From: Hyphomicrobiales bacterium
Lineage (GTDB): Bacteria; Pseudomonadota; Alphaproteobacteria; Rhizobiales; Rhizobiaceae
Assembly: GCA_900489925.1 (NCBI GenBank)
Contig: UEHQ01000009.1
Coordinates: forward strand, 429,636 to 493,635
Reading direction: 5' to 3'
Length of the DNA: 64,000 nucleotides
Of this stretch, positions 8,822 to 20,124 are shown in pieces. The notes beneath the pieces were generated by a model that worked only from the letters and a program-made list of their open reading frames with translations, was not told the DNA's origin and did no database searches. Each line of letters begins with the position of its first letter. Within the stretch, counting starts at the first letter, position 1. A program made the position numbers and the translations under genes.

Positions 8822-9932
8822 CGAAACGCGGGGCTTTGCCCTTCACGCGACAAGCTTCGATCAGTTGGAAGGCTGGAGGGACGATGATCCCTCCGGCCTT
8901 TTTGAAACTATGGAAGCATGTCGCCGGCATATCGAGACCGTGAAGCCGTATCGAACCGGGTCCCTGGGTCTGACCTCGGGCGATCTGCTCGAGTTGTTGA
9001 ATGCCGCTCGCGGTTTTCGACCGTCATCGGCCAAAGCGGCACGCGGGTTTTTCGAGGCTCATTGCCGGCCTTTCCGCATCGAGCTGGCAAATCAGACCCC
9101 AGGGTTTGTCACCGCGTTCTACGAGCCGGAGATCTCCGTCGCCGCAGAACCTGACAACGAGTATCGTTTTCCGTTCTATCGGCGGCCCGATGATCTCGTG
9201 GATTTGGACGAGGGAAACCGACCTGCTTCGCTGGATGAAGGCTATGTCTTTGGCCGCTTGGCGGATGGAGAGATTACCGCCTATCCCGATCGCCGCGCGA
9301 TCGACGAAGGCGCCCTGGAAGGGCGAGGTCTCGAAATCGCCTGGGCAAAATCCAAAGTCGATGTCTTCTTCGTCCACGTCCAGGGAGCAGCCCGTCTGCG
9401 CTATCGCGATGGCCGGATCGGGCGGATTACCTATGCCGCGAAGGCTGGGCACCGATTTTCCGCAATCGGCAAGCTCTTGATCGAGCGCGGCGAAATCGCT
9501 CCTGCGGATATCTCGATGCAGTCCATCCGACGATGGTTGGCGCTCAATCCCGATCGAGTCGATGAGATACTCTGGCACAATCGATCCTATATCTTCTTTC
9601 GGGAAGGACCGTTCGATCACGCCGACAGCGGACCAATCGCAGCGGCGAAGGTGCCGCTCATCGCTGGCCGATCGTTGGCCGTCGATCGTTTGATTCATAC
9701 GTTCGGATTTCCGTTCTTTGTTCGCGCCGAAAAGCTCACGCATCTCGATCAGGGCAGGGCGTTTCAGCGGCTGATGCTGGCGCTCGATACCGGCTCGGCC
9801 ATTGTCGGCCCTGCGCGTGGCGACATCTTTACCGGGTCCGGTGACGAGGCCGGCGAATTGGCAGGAACGGTTCGCCACAACGCCGACTTCCACATTCTGG
9901 TGCCGAACGGCGCAGCGGCAAGGCTTGGCTGA
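8814..9932 (+). CDS. mltA: MltA-family lytic murein transglycosylase
   Basis: MltA enzymes cleave the MurNAc-GlcNAc bond of peptidoglycan with formation of the 1,6-anhydro product. This protein is 372 aa with the MltA barrel domain (GFVTAFYEPEI through SMQSIRRWL) and the C-terminal 3D domain containing the conserved acids (ALDTGSAIVGPARGDIF). ATG at 8814 overlaps the timA stop by 8 bases. An oddity is that neither this start nor the in-frame extension upstream gives a recognisable signal peptide or lipobox, although the substrate is periplasmic. The stop overlaps the next gene by one base. Confidence 0.9.
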   Translation: MSDETRGFALHATSFDQLEGWRDDDPSGLFETMEACRRHIETVKPYRTGSLGLTSGDLLELLNAARGFRPSSAKAARGFFEAHCRPFRIELANQTPGFVTAFYEPEISVAAEPDNEYRFPFYRRPDDLVDLDEGNRPASLDEGYVFGRLADGEITAYPDRRAIDEGALEGRGLEIAWAKSKVDVFFVHVQGAARLRYRDGRIGRITYAAKAGHRFSAIGKLLIERGEIAPADISMQSIRRWLALNPDRVDEILWHNRSYIFFREGPFDHADSGPIAAAKVPLIAGRSLAVDRLIHTFGFPFFVRAEKLTHLDQGRAFQRLMLALDTGSAIVGPARGDIFTGSGDEAGELAGTVRHNADFHILVPNGAAARLG

Positions 9933-10507
9933 TGACAAAGGATCGCAAGCTCAGCCAGGACGAGCGTATTCTCTGGGGCAAGGTGGCGCGAAGCACGCGA
10001 CCCATGCCCGACAAGCTGGGAAAGCTGAGCGAGCTTGATCTGTTTCTGCTGGAAGCGGAGACTGAAGCGGCAGCCGAGAAAGCGAAGTCTGAGAACGGCG
10101 TGTCTGGTGCCGTTGGTGCAACTGAACTTGCGACATCGCCCGCTTCGAAAACACCCTCTGGCGTCCATCACCCATTCGAACGCCCGGTCAAGCGCAAGAT
10201 CGCCAAAGGCAGGCTCGCGCTCGAAGCGCGCATCGATCTTCACGGGCTTGTCCAGAGCGAAGCCCACGTCATGTTGCTTGAGTTCCTGATCCGGGCGCAT
10301 GAGCGCGGCATGCGCCACGTGCTGGTCATAACAGGCAAGGGCAGCTCACGCGGAAGCGAGGGGGCGCTGAAGCGTGCCGTCCCATTCTGGTTCTCGAAGC
10401 CAGAGTTTCGTTATCTCATATCGTCCTATGAGACCGCTGCGCATCATCATGGCGGCGAGGGCGCCCTCTATATTCGCCTTTCGCGCGGCTATGGTGACAG
10501 GACATGA
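9932..10507 (+). CDS. Smr/MutS2-domain protein
   Basis: A 191-residue protein with a C-terminal Smr domain (about residues 88-185): the DLHG motif in RIDLHGLVQSEAH and the GKG loop in VLVITGKGSS are the hallmarks. Smr domains are nicking or RNA-cleaving endonucleases in several proteins, including MutS2, but stand-alone bacterial Smr proteins are mostly uncharacterised. The N-terminal half is charged, Glu/Ala rich and probably flexible. Start and stop both overlap neighbours (one base with mltA, four with the XRE gene), so the run is very likely one operon. Confidence 0.87.
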   Translation: MTKDRKLSQDERILWGKVARSTRPMPDKLGKLSELDLFLLEAETEAAAEKAKSENGVSGAVGATELATSPASKTPSGVHHPFERPVKRKIAKGRLALEARIDLHGLVQSEAHVMLLEFLIRAHERGMRHVLVITGKGSSRGSEGALKRAVPFWFSKPEFRYLISSYETAAHHHGGEGALYIRLSRGYGDRT

Positions 10508-10881
10508 CGCCATTTGGAGATGCTGTTCGCAAGCTGCGTCAACGCAAGGGCGTCTCGCAAAAGCAGATGGCCGAAGCGCTCAATGTCTCGCCGGCTTACC
10601 TTTCGGCCCTGGAACATGGCAGGCGTGGCTTACCTACCTTCGACCTGCTTCAGCGGATCGCCGGTTACTTCAACATCATCTGGGACGAAGCAGAGGAATT
10701 ATTCCTTCTTGCGCGGTCTTCCGATCCGCGCGTGGTCGTCGATACCTCTGGTTTGTCTGCGGAATACACCGCGTTTGCGAACCTGTTGGCGAGCCGTATT
10801 CGCCACCTAGACCCCACGACGCTCGCGCAACTTGCCGCCGTTTTGGAAAATGGCGAAAAAGCGGACGGAAAACGGTCATAA
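10504..10881 (+). CDS. XRE-family helix-turn-helix regulator
   Basis: A 125-residue DNA-binding protein. The HTH_3/XRE domain covers about residues 5-62 (LRQRKGVSQKQMAEALNVSPAYLSALEHGRR is a textbook helix-turn-helix). The C-terminal part has no domain that I recognise. It overlaps the smr gene by ATGA and ends 134 bases before gyrB, with the gyrB promoter between them. Target genes are unknown; autoregulation of the timA-mltA-smr run is possible but only a guess. Confidence 0.88.
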   Translation: MTPFGDAVRKLRQRKGVSQKQMAEALNVSPAYLSALEHGRRGLPTFDLLQRIAGYFNIIWDEAEELFLLARSSDPRVVVDTSGLSAEYTAFANLLASRIRHLDPTTLAQLAAVLENGEKADGKRS

Positions 10882-10916
10882 TCCCCTGTTTTATGCCGCA
10901 CTTAGGGGCATCGGCA

Positions 10917-10945
10917 TTGGGAAGTTTGATCAAAAACCCTATATT
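10917..10945 (+). promoter_or_regulatory. Candidate housekeeping promoter for gyrB
   Basis: A -35-like TTGGGA (10917-10922) is separated by exactly 17 bases from a -10-like TATATT (10940-10945). Transcription would start near 10952, about 60 bases before the gyrB ATG. The match is by eye only. Confidence 0.5.
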
Positions 10946-10954
10946 CTGATGTGA

Positions 10955-13450
<2,496 letters not shown>

Positions 13451-13467
13451 GGTCTACTGCCGATCGA

Positions 13468-13499
13468 AATCCCCGCGAGCTTGTGCCTCCGCGGGGATT
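13468..13499 (+). terminator. Hairpin between convergent gyrB and nitroreductase genes
   Basis: Ten-base perfect arms AATCCCCGCG (13468-13477) and CGCGGGGATT (13490-13499) with a 12-base loop. No long T-run follows on either strand, so it may act as a weak terminator or only as an mRNA 3'-end stabiliser. Confidence 0.6.
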
Positions 13500-13513
13500 C
13501 CTGCATTCAGCGC

Positions 13514-14107
13514 TCAGTTTGCTATGAATTTTCCCTTGAACGCGACATCGGCTAGCGGCTTGCGCTGGCTCGGAAACTCTCGCTCCTGATTGCGTTCAGA
13601 TAGCACGCTCTTGTCGGCTAAGCGGCCGAAGGCGATCCCTGCTTCCACGCGGTAGCCCTCCGGGATCGCGAATGTCGCGCGGATCTGATCGTGCTTTATC
13701 CCGCCCATGCCATGGGCATAAAAACCTGAGAATTTCGCCTGCAATGCGAAATGGCCCCAAGCGGCGCCGGCGTCGAAGGAATGCGTATAGCTTTTGCGGC
13801 CTTCGGAAAACTCGCCGTTGAACTCCCTGGAAATGACGAAAAGCAGCGCCGAAGCGTTCTTCGCCCACTCCTGGTTGGCTTCGACCAGCAAGTCGACGAA
13901 CTTGTCCCAGTCGTCGGAGCCCTTGAGGGCGTAGATGAAACGCCACGGCTGCTTATTGGAAGCGGATGGCGCCCAATGTGCGGCTTCCAGTACGGTCAGC
14001 AGGTCTGCTTCTGCAATGACCTCGCCGGTGAATGCGCGAGGTGACCAGCGATCCAGGAATATCGGATCGATCGAATAGGAGGATTCGCGGCTGTTGCTCT
14101 TTGTCAT
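13514..14107 (-). CDS. Nitroreductase family protein
   Basis: A 197-residue FMN-dependent NADH/NAD(P)H oxidoreductase of the nitroreductase fold. The N-terminal RWSPRAFTGEVIAEADLLTVLEAAHWAPSASN motif carries the FMN-contacting Arg and Ser residues, and the C-terminal part has the EAGIAFGRLAD segment. Such enzymes reduce nitroaromatics, quinones or flavins, and the physiological substrate is unknown. It converges on gyrB and is followed upstream by a DUF2218 gene on the same strand, 23 bases away. Confidence 0.88.
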   Translation of the reverse strand: MTKSNSRESSYSIDPIFLDRWSPRAFTGEVIAEADLLTVLEAAHWAPSASNKQPWRFIYALKGSDDWDKFVDLLVEANQEWAKNASALLFVISREFNGEFSEGRKSYTHSFDAGAAWGHFALQAKFSGFYAHGMGGIKHDQIRATFAIPEGYRVEAGIAFGRLADKSVLSERNQEREFPSQRKPLADVAFKGKFIAN

Positions 14108-14130
14108 GGTTCTTCCGGCTTTTGGTGGAT

Positions 14131-14415
14131 TCAGGAATTCCAGGTGATGTCGAGTTCTTCACGGAAGGCGAAGCGCTTGAGATGATCGGCCACGACGGCC
14201 TCGTAACGCTTAAGCTGCCCTTGTTCGGGAGCGGTCAGCGTCAGAACAAGCGCGGCGTCGTCTGCTTTCAGCGTGAGTTCGACGGGATCGTTGAAAGGGA
14301 TCCGCCCATGGTCCGGATCGAACTCGACCGCAAACTTGTGGCTCCAATGCTTGCAGAGCTGTTGGAGGTACTTGCTTCCGTTTGCCGTGCGTACGGTGGA
14401 TGTCGAAACAGGCAT
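14131..14415 (-). CDS. DUF2218 domain protein
   Basis: A 94-residue protein that matches the DUF2218 family, whose function is unknown. Its sequence shows the typical YLQQLCKHWSHKF and RFAFREELDITW blocks. I chose ATG at 14415 because homologues start with a short segment before TANGSKYLQQLCKHW; the frame is open much further upstream but that part overlaps the divergent GST gene. It probably forms a two-gene unit with the nitroreductase downstream. Confidence 0.8.
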   Translation of the reverse strand: MPVSTSTVRTANGSKYLQQLCKHWSHKFAVEFDPDHGRIPFNDPVELTLKADDAALVLTLTAPEQGQLKRYEAVVADHLKRFAFREELDITWNS

Positions 14416-14562
14416 GGCATGCTTCCTTTGCACCAACAGTCTTAGGCACCGGCATACGCAGTTGGCAAGCAGTGCGTCCAGCCGACGGTGCACAGACTGT
14501 TTCAATAAATGTGGCCTCCCGCGCGTGCGAAAGCGCGCTAAGGTCGGCCAAACTGGTAACAT

Positions 14563-15528
14563 ATGGAGTGCGCTTTGCTTGTAAACGGCAGATGGACAGA
14601 AGATTGGCAACCGGTACAGGCCAAGGATTCGAAAGGCGGATTTGTTCGCCAGACATCCAGTTTTCGCAGCTGGGTGACGCCTGACGGAAGCGCCGGCCCG
14701 ACCGGCGAGGCGGGCTTCCAGGCCGAGGCGGGGCGCTATCACCTCTATGTCGCCTATATTTGTCCCTGGGCATCGAGAACGCTGATCGGCCGAAAACTGA
14801 AAGGCTTGGAGTCGGCGATTTCAGTCTCAATTGTCGAGCCGTCCTTGACCAAGGAGGGCTGGCGTTTCGGTCCCTATCCGGGCGCGACAGAGGATCACAT
14901 CCAGGGCGCCAGCTACATGCACGAGATCTATACGAGCGCCGCCAGCGATTTCACCGGCCGTGCAACCGTCCCCGTCCTTTGGGACAAGCACCGACAGACG
15001 ATCGTCAACAATGAATCGTCCGACATCCTGCGGATGATGAACGACGGCTTCGGGACGCTGGCCACGCATTCGATCGATCTTTATCCGGCTGAATGGCGCG
15101 CGCAAATCGACGCTTTCAACGAGCGGATCTACCCCAGTTTGAACAATGGCGTTTACCGCGCGGGTTTTGCGACCACCCAGATCGCTTACGAAGAAGCCTT
15201 CGCTGGCGTCTTCGAATGCCTGGACTGGGTCGAACCGCAGCTTGAAAATCGCGCTTTCCTGTTTGCCGACCATCCCACCGAAAGCGACATCCGCCTGTTC
15301 GTGACGCTGGTTCGCTTCGACGTGGCTTATCATGGCCTGTTCAAGTGCAACCTCCGCCGCCTCTCGGACTATGCCAACCTGCGCCGCTTCTGCCGGAATA
15401 TGCTGGATTGGCCGGGCATCGCTGAGACCGTCAATTTTGACCATATCAAGCGCGGTTATTATTCGATCGAAAGCCTGAACCCGACCAGAATCGTTCCTGT
15501 CGGTCCCGCGCTCGCCGAGATTTTCTGA
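14563..15528 (+). CDS. Xi-class glutathione S-transferase / glutathionyl-hydroquinone reductase
   Basis: A 321-residue GST of the Omega-like/Xi class (YqjG, PcpF, ECM4 family), which removes glutathione from glutathionyl-hydroquinones. The catalytic Cys67 lies in YICPWASRTLIGRKL, the N-terminal LLVNGRWTEDW and FRSWVTPDGSAGPTG match the family, and the C-terminal helical domain runs from about residue 175. The start ATG at 14563 agrees with family N-termini. It is divergent from the DUF2218 gene. The class is confident; the exact substrate is not. Confidence 0.9.
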   Translation: MECALLVNGRWTEDWQPVQAKDSKGGFVRQTSSFRSWVTPDGSAGPTGEAGFQAEAGRYHLYVAYICPWASRTLIGRKLKGLESAISVSIVEPSLTKEGWRFGPYPGATEDHIQGASYMHEIYTSAASDFTGRATVPVLWDKHRQTIVNNESSDILRMMNDGFGTLATHSIDLYPAEWRAQIDAFNERIYPSLNNGVYRAGFATTQIAYEEAFAGVFECLDWVEPQLENRAFLFADHPTESDIRLFVTLVRFDVAYHGLFKCNLRRLSDYANLRRFCRNMLDWPGIAETVNFDHIKRGYYSIESLNPTRIVPVGPALAEIF

Positions 15529-15622
15529 CGGTGCGTACCGCTTCGCCGAAAAGCCGTAATGACACCCGTGAATAATTCGTTCATAGGTGATCAAACTTCG
15601 ATTTCGCTGAGGAGGAAATTCA

Positions 15623-16465
15623 ATGAAGCTCATGCGTGTAGGAGAGGTTGGCCGCGAGAAGCCGGCCATGCTCGATCAAGCGGGCAAGATCCGCGACCTG
15701 TCGGCTCATGTCTCCGACATCGGGGGTGAAGCCATCTCGCCCGCCGGGCTTGCCAAGCTTCAGGCATTGGATCCAAGCAGCCTGCCGGAACTTGCGCCGG
15801 GCCGTATCGGCGCCTGTGTCGCCGGCACCGGAAAGTTCATCTGCATCGGCCTCAATTTTTCCGATCACGCTGCCGAGACCGGCGCGACCGTACCGTCGGA
15901 GCCGGTCATCTTCATGAAAGCGACGTCGGCGATTGTCGGGCCCAATGACAATGTCCTCATTCCGCGCGGTTCGGAAAAGACGGACTGGGAGGTGGAGCTT
16001 GGCGTCGTCATCGGCAAGACGGCGAAATATGTCAGCGAGGCGGACGCTCTCGATTACGTTGCCGGCTACTGCGTCTCACACGATGTGTCGGAGCGGGCGT
16101 TCCAGACCGAGCGCCAGGGCCAGTGGACGAAAGGCAAGTCCTGCGACACCTTCGGACCGATCGGCCCCTGGCTGGTCACGAAGGATGAGATCGCTGACCC
16201 ACAGAATCTCGGCATGTGGCTCAAGGTCAATGGCGAGACCATGCAGAATGGCTCCTCGAAGACGATGGTTTATGGCGTCGCCCATGTCGTCTCCTACCTC
16301 AGCCAATTCATGTCGCTTCATCCAGGTGATGTGATCTCGACCGGGACACCCCCGGGCGTTGGCCTGGGCATGAAGCCGCCACGCTTCCTCAAGGCCGGCG
16401 ATGTCGTTGAACTCGGCATTGAGGGTCTTGGCACCCAGAAGCAGACGTTTCTGGCGGACCGCTAA
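15623..16465 (+). CDS. Fumarylacetoacetate hydrolase family protein
   Basis: A 280-residue FAH-superfamily enzyme, often labelled ureidoglycolate lyase or 2-hydroxyhepta-2,4-diene-1,7-dioate isomerase in rhizobia. The metal site is seen in DWEVELGVVIG with its acidic residues, together with CIGLNFSDHAAE and the C-terminal PGDVISTGTPPGVGLGMKPP loop. A near-perfect Shine-Dalgarno AGGAGGAA lies just upstream of ATG at 15623. No catabolic partners are adjacent, so the substrate stays undefined. A strong hairpin follows at 16505-16529. Confidence 0.85.
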   Translation: MKLMRVGEVGREKPAMLDQAGKIRDLSAHVSDIGGEAISPAGLAKLQALDPSSLPELAPGRIGACVAGTGKFICIGLNFSDHAAETGATVPSEPVIFMKATSAIVGPNDNVLIPRGSEKTDWEVELGVVIGKTAKYVSEADALDYVAGYCVSHDVSERAFQTERQGQWTKGKSCDTFGPIGPWLVTKDEIADPQNLGMWLKVNGETMQNGSSKTMVYGVAHVVSYLSQFMSLHPGDVISTGTPPGVGLGMKPPRFLKAGDVVELGIEGLGTQKQTFLADR

Positions 16466-16504
16466 GCCTCATTTCGCGAACATTAAGCATTCAAGCGCAC
16501 CATG

Positions 16505-16529
16505 ATGCCGGGGATCATATCTCCGGCAT
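16505..16529 (+). terminator. Rho-independent terminator of the FAH-family gene
   Basis: Arms ATGCCGGGGA (16505-16514) and TCTCCGGCAT (16520-16529), with one G-T pair and a five-base loop, are followed by a T-rich run at 16530-16537. Confidence 0.85.
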
Positions 16530-16669
16530 TTCTTTTTGCGGTGCGGATGGCAATGTTGCTGCGCAACAAAAACCTGTTAATCTGCGTTGAGGTGCCAGCA
16601 TGTCGTTGGAAAGACTTCGATGCCCTTCAATCGGCATCATCTTCCAGATCAGAGAAAGGTGGCGCACTC

Positions 16670-17947
16670 ATGTTTTATCAGCTTTACGAATTGAACCATG
16701 CCGCAATGGCACCTTATCGGGCGCTCGCCGATGTCATGCGTCTAGCCTATGCCAATCCGCTTAATCCTCTGTCGCAGACCCCCTGGGGTCGCACGATGGC
16801 CGCCAGTTTCGAAATGTTCGAGCGTACGACGCGCCGTTACGGAAAGCCGCCCTTCGGGTTGAAAGAGACGGTGGTCGGCGAGCGTAAGGTTGCGGTGCGC
16901 GAAGAGATCGTGTGGTCGCGTGCATTTTGCAACCTTCTGCATTTCACCCGCGACGTCCCGAATGGGCATCCGGCCGACCCGCGCATTCTCGTCGTTGCAC
17001 CGATGTCCGGCCACTATGCCACATTGTTGCGTGGTACGGTCGAGGCTCTGCTGCCGAACGCCGATATCTATATCACCGACTGGATCGATGCCCGCATGGT
17101 GCCGATGACAGAAGGCAACTTCGATTTTGACGATTATGTCGATTATGTCATTGAAATGTTGCACTTTCTTGGGCCAGATACGCATGTCATCGCCGTCTGT
17201 CAGCCTTCAGTGCCCGTTCTCGCTGCAGCGGCGGTGATGGAACAGGCCGGCGATCCGCTGTCGCCGGCATCAATGACCTTGATGGGTGGCCCGATCGATA
17301 CGCGGATCAATCCGACGGCGGTCAACCAGCTCGCCAAGGACAAGCCGCTGGAGTGGTTTTCCGAAAACGTCATCATGAACGTTCCCTGGCCACAGCCTGG
17401 CTTCATGCGTCCTGTTTACCCGGGCTTTCTGCAGCTTTCCGGCTTCATGTCGATGAACCTTGATCGCCATCTGATCGCGCACAAGGAGTTCTTCATGCAT
17501 CTGGTGAAGAACGACGGAGAGCCCGCCGAGAAGCACCGTGACTTCTACGACGAGTATCTTGCCGTGATGGATTTGACGGCGGAGTTCTATCTCCAGACAG
17601 TCGATCAGGTGTTCATCAAGCATTCGCTGCCGAAGGGCGAACTGGTCCATCGCGGGCAACGCGTCGATCCCGCCGCCATCCGCAACGTGGCCCTGCTGAC
17701 CGTCGAAGGCGAAAACGACGACATCTCAGGTGTCGGCCAGACCCAGGCCGCCCAGACGATATGCGTGAATATCCCGGACAACATGCGCATGCATTACCTG
17801 CAGCCTGATGTCGGGCACTATGGGGTGTTCAACGGCTCACGGTTCCGCCGCGAAATTGCGCCGCGTATCGTCAATTTCGTTCGTACCCACGCGCGATCTG
17901 GAAAATCCTCGGTCAAGCGCGTTATCAAGGGCGGAAAGTCCATCTGA
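16670..17947 (+). CDS. phaZ: Intracellular polyhydroxyalkanoate depolymerase
   Basis: A 425-residue enzyme of the intracellular PHB depolymerase family (PhaZa1-like), which mobilises cytoplasmic poly-3-hydroxybutyrate granules. It lacks a signal peptide. The nucleophile elbow reads VIAVCQPSVPVLAAA with Cys177 in place of Ser, as in the Ralstonia PhaZa1 group; the acid is probably Asp350 or Asp351 in EGENDDISG and the His is His383 in GHYGVFNGSRFR. ATG at 16670 follows an AGAAAGG ribosome-binding site; the frame is open upstream but that part is unconserved and includes the preceding terminator. Confidence 0.9.
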   Translation: MFYQLYELNHAAMAPYRALADVMRLAYANPLNPLSQTPWGRTMAASFEMFERTTRRYGKPPFGLKETVVGERKVAVREEIVWSRAFCNLLHFTRDVPNGHPADPRILVVAPMSGHYATLLRGTVEALLPNADIYITDWIDARMVPMTEGNFDFDDYVDYVIEMLHFLGPDTHVIAVCQPSVPVLAAAAVMEQAGDPLSPASMTLMGGPIDTRINPTAVNQLAKDKPLEWFSENVIMNVPWPQPGFMRPVYPGFLQLSGFMSMNLDRHLIAHKEFFMHLVKNDGEPAEKHRDFYDEYLAVMDLTAEFYLQTVDQVFIKHSLPKGELVHRGQRVDPAAIRNVALLTVEGENDDISGVGQTQAAQTICVNIPDNMRMHYLQPDVGHYGVFNGSRFRREIAPRIVNFVRTHARSGKSSVKRVIKGGKSI

Positions 17948-18093
17948 TTTAGCGCGTTCTGAATTAGTGATTGCGTTTCAATGGCTTGTCCGATTTGAGC
18001 GGTGGGCCGTCTTGAAGCTGTTCTGCGGGGTTACCACATCGATTTCCAGCGTTCGGCATTTTGCCGGGCGCGGAATTGCGAGGATACCGCACG

Positions 18094-18528
18094 ATGAACC
18101 AGTCAGCATTGCTTCGACCGGATTGGACTCCGGCTACCATTGCCCTGATGATCCTCGGCTTCGTGGTTTTCTGGCCTCTGGGTCTCGCCATGCTCGCCTA
18201 CATCATTTTCGGGGAGCGTCTTCGCGGCTTCAAGCGTGACGCAAACAACGCCGCCGATGGATTCTTCGCCGGCTGCCGACGTTCTCATGGTCGCTACCGT
18301 CAGCACTTCGCGACGGGCAACGTTGCCTTCGACGATTGGCGCAAGGCCGAGCTCGATCGGCTTGAGGAAGAGCGCCGCAAGCTTGACGAAATGCGCGAGG
18401 AATTCGATTCCTATGTTCGTGAGCTGCGCCGTGCCAAGGATCAGGACGAGTTCGATCGCTTCATGCGCGATCGCAAGAATACCAGGCGCGACGGCGACGG
18501 TCCGGTTGCCGAATACCAGGCGCCGTAA
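18094..18528 (+). CDS. DUF2852 membrane protein
   Basis: A 144-residue protein of unknown function matching DUF2852, common in Rhizobiales. One hydrophobic segment lies at about residues 15-38 (ATIALMILGFVVFWPLGLAMLAYIIF), followed by a charged region with a long predicted coiled coil (about 80-125: RLEEERRKLDEMREEFDSYVREL). A GAGGAT ribosome-binding site at 18079-18084 supports ATG at 18094. It is followed by a terminator. Confidence 0.82.
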   Translation: MNQSALLRPDWTPATIALMILGFVVFWPLGLAMLAYIIFGERLRGFKRDANNAADGFFAGCRRSHGRYRQHFATGNVAFDDWRKAELDRLEEERRKLDEMREEFDSYVRELRRAKDQDEFDRFMRDRKNTRRDGDGPVAEYQAP

Positions 18529-18553
18529 CACAATTCAGCACCGAAACTTTGAA

Positions 18554-18572
18554 CCGGCATCGTTGATGCCGG
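18554..18572 (+). terminator. Rho-independent terminator after the DUF2852 gene
   Basis: Arms CCGGCATC (18554-18561) and GATGCCGG (18565-18572) with a three-base loop; CTTTTCTTT follows. Confidence 0.8.
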
Positions 18573-18610
18573 CTTTTCTTTGCCCGGAAACGCTGCGAAT
18601 CATATAGAAA

Positions 18611-19378
18611 ATGCCTATGTTCCCGCTTCTATCCAAGCCACGCCGTAGTGTCCGGAGACCGCCTCAGCCCGAGACGCGAACGCTTGACGTGGCCGGACGC
18701 CTGATGCCGCTGACCATCAAGCAGCACGAACGGGCGACCCGCATCACCTTGCGGATCGAGCCGGGTGGAAAGGCGTTGAAGATGACCGTACCGCGCGGTT
18801 TGGCCGCGCGCGAGGTCAACGCCTTTCTCGACCGGCACCAGGGTTGGCTGCTGACCAAGCTCGCCAAGTTTTCTCCCGACACGGGTTTGCGCGATGGCGG
18901 GGATATTTCCCTGCGCGGTGTATCCCATCGCATCCAGCACACCGGTAGCCTCCGCGGCGTGACCGAGGCGGTCGTCGTGGACGGCAAGCCCATTCTCAGG
19001 GTCAGCGGTATGCCGGAACATCTTGGCCGTCGCATTTCGACCTTCTTCAAAAAGGAGGCGCGGGCCGATCTCGAAAGGCTGGCGAGATTTCATGCCCGAT
19101 CCATCGGTGCGACGATCGCCTCGATTTCCATGAAGGACACGCGCAGTCGCTGGGGATCTTGCTCGTTCGAGGGTAACCTCAGTTTCTCCTGGCGTATCGT
19201 CATGGCGCCACCCTCTGTCATCGATTATCTCGCCGCGCACGAGGTTGCACATCTCAAGGAAATGAACCACGGCCCTCACTTCTGGGCGCTGTGCAAGAAG
19301 CTATGCCCGCACATGGATGAATCCAAGTCCTGGCTCAAGCGGCACGGCAGCCAACTCCACGCGATCGATTTCGACTGA
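18611..19378 (+). CDS. YgjP-type M48-related metallopeptidase (DUF45)
   Basis: A 255-residue protein of the YgjP/WLM (DUF45) metallopeptidase family. The zinc motif HEVAH is at residues 210-214 with a further His in NHGPHFW (His220 or His223), and the upstream SRWGSCSFEGNLSFSWRIVMAP block is characteristic. No signal peptide is seen, so it probably acts in the cytoplasm. In-frame ATGs at 18611 and 18617 are both possible. Substrates of the family are largely unknown. Confidence 0.87.
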   Translation: MPMFPLLSKPRRSVRRPPQPETRTLDVAGRLMPLTIKQHERATRITLRIEPGGKALKMTVPRGLAAREVNAFLDRHQGWLLTKLAKFSPDTGLRDGGDISLRGVSHRIQHTGSLRGVTEAVVVDGKPILRVSGMPEHLGRRISTFFKKEARADLERLARFHARSIGATIASISMKDTRSRWGSCSFEGNLSFSWRIVMAPPSVIDYLAAHEVAHLKEMNHGPHFWALCKKLCPHMDESKSWLKRHGSQLHAIDFD

Positions 19379-19453
19379 AACGCAAGCGTTCAAAATACAG
19401 GCTTCGTCGCAAATTGGCTCGACTCCCAGCGTTTTTCGTGTCACTTCGCTGCC

Positions 19454-20122
19454 ATGAAACCGGATATTAAAATCTGTGGCCTGAAGACGGCTGAGGCGAT
19501 TGATCGGGCGCTGACGCGCGGCGCGAGCCATATCGGATTCATCTTCTTCGAGAAAAGCCCGCGATATGTCGAACCAGATGTTGCCGGCAAGCTGGCCGAT
19601 CCGATCCGTGGACGGGCGAAGATCGTCGCCGTCGTCGTCAATCCGACGAACGACGATCTGGATGAAATCGTCGCGCTTGTGAAGCCCGATATCCTTCAGT
19701 TGCATGGCGACGAAAGCCCCGAGCGCGTTCTGACCATCAAGGCGGTTTACGGGCTGCCTGTGATGAAGGCGTTTTCCGTGCGAACCGCGGATGATCTCAA
19801 GCGCGTGGAAGCGTATATTGGCATCGCCGATCGCTTCCTTTTTGACGCGAAGCCCCCGAAGGGTTCCGAATTGCCTGGCGGCAACGGTGTTTCCTTCGAT
19901 TGGAGCCTGCTCACTTGGCTTGACGGCAATGTGGATTACATGCTTTCCGGTGGCTTGAACAAAGGCAATATCGCTGAGGCGCTTGCCATCACCAAGGCGC
20001 CGGGGATTGACGTGTCCTCGGGCGTCGAAAGCGCCCCTGGTGTAAAGAACGTCGCGATGATCGATGAGTTTTTCGATGCGGTCGAACAGGCCTGCCAGCC
20101 TGAAACGGCCTCAGGGAGTTGA
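19454..20122 (+). CDS. trpF: Phosphoribosylanthranilate isomerase TrpF
   Basis: Amadori rearrangement of N-(5-phosphoribosyl)anthranilate in tryptophan synthesis. It is 222 aa with a TIM-barrel: [15 protein letters not shown] (catalytic Cys in ICGLK), LQLHGDES, and the C-terminal phosphate-binding [10 protein letters not shown] and [14 protein letters not shown] segments. It is the first gene of trpF-trpB-trpA-accD-folC and its stop precedes the trpB start by two bases. Confidence 0.96.
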   Translation: MKPDIKICGLKTAEAIDRALTRGASHIGFIFFEKSPRYVEPDVAGKLADPIRGRAKIVAVVVNPTNDDLDEIVALVKPDILQLHGDESPERVLTIKAVYGLPVMKAFSVRTADDLKRVEAYIGIADRFLFDAKPPKGSELPGGNGVSFDWSLLTWLDGNVDYMLSGGLNKGNIAEALAITKAPGIDVSSGVESAPGVKNVAMIDEFFDAVEQACQPETASGS

Positions 20123-20124
20123 AA

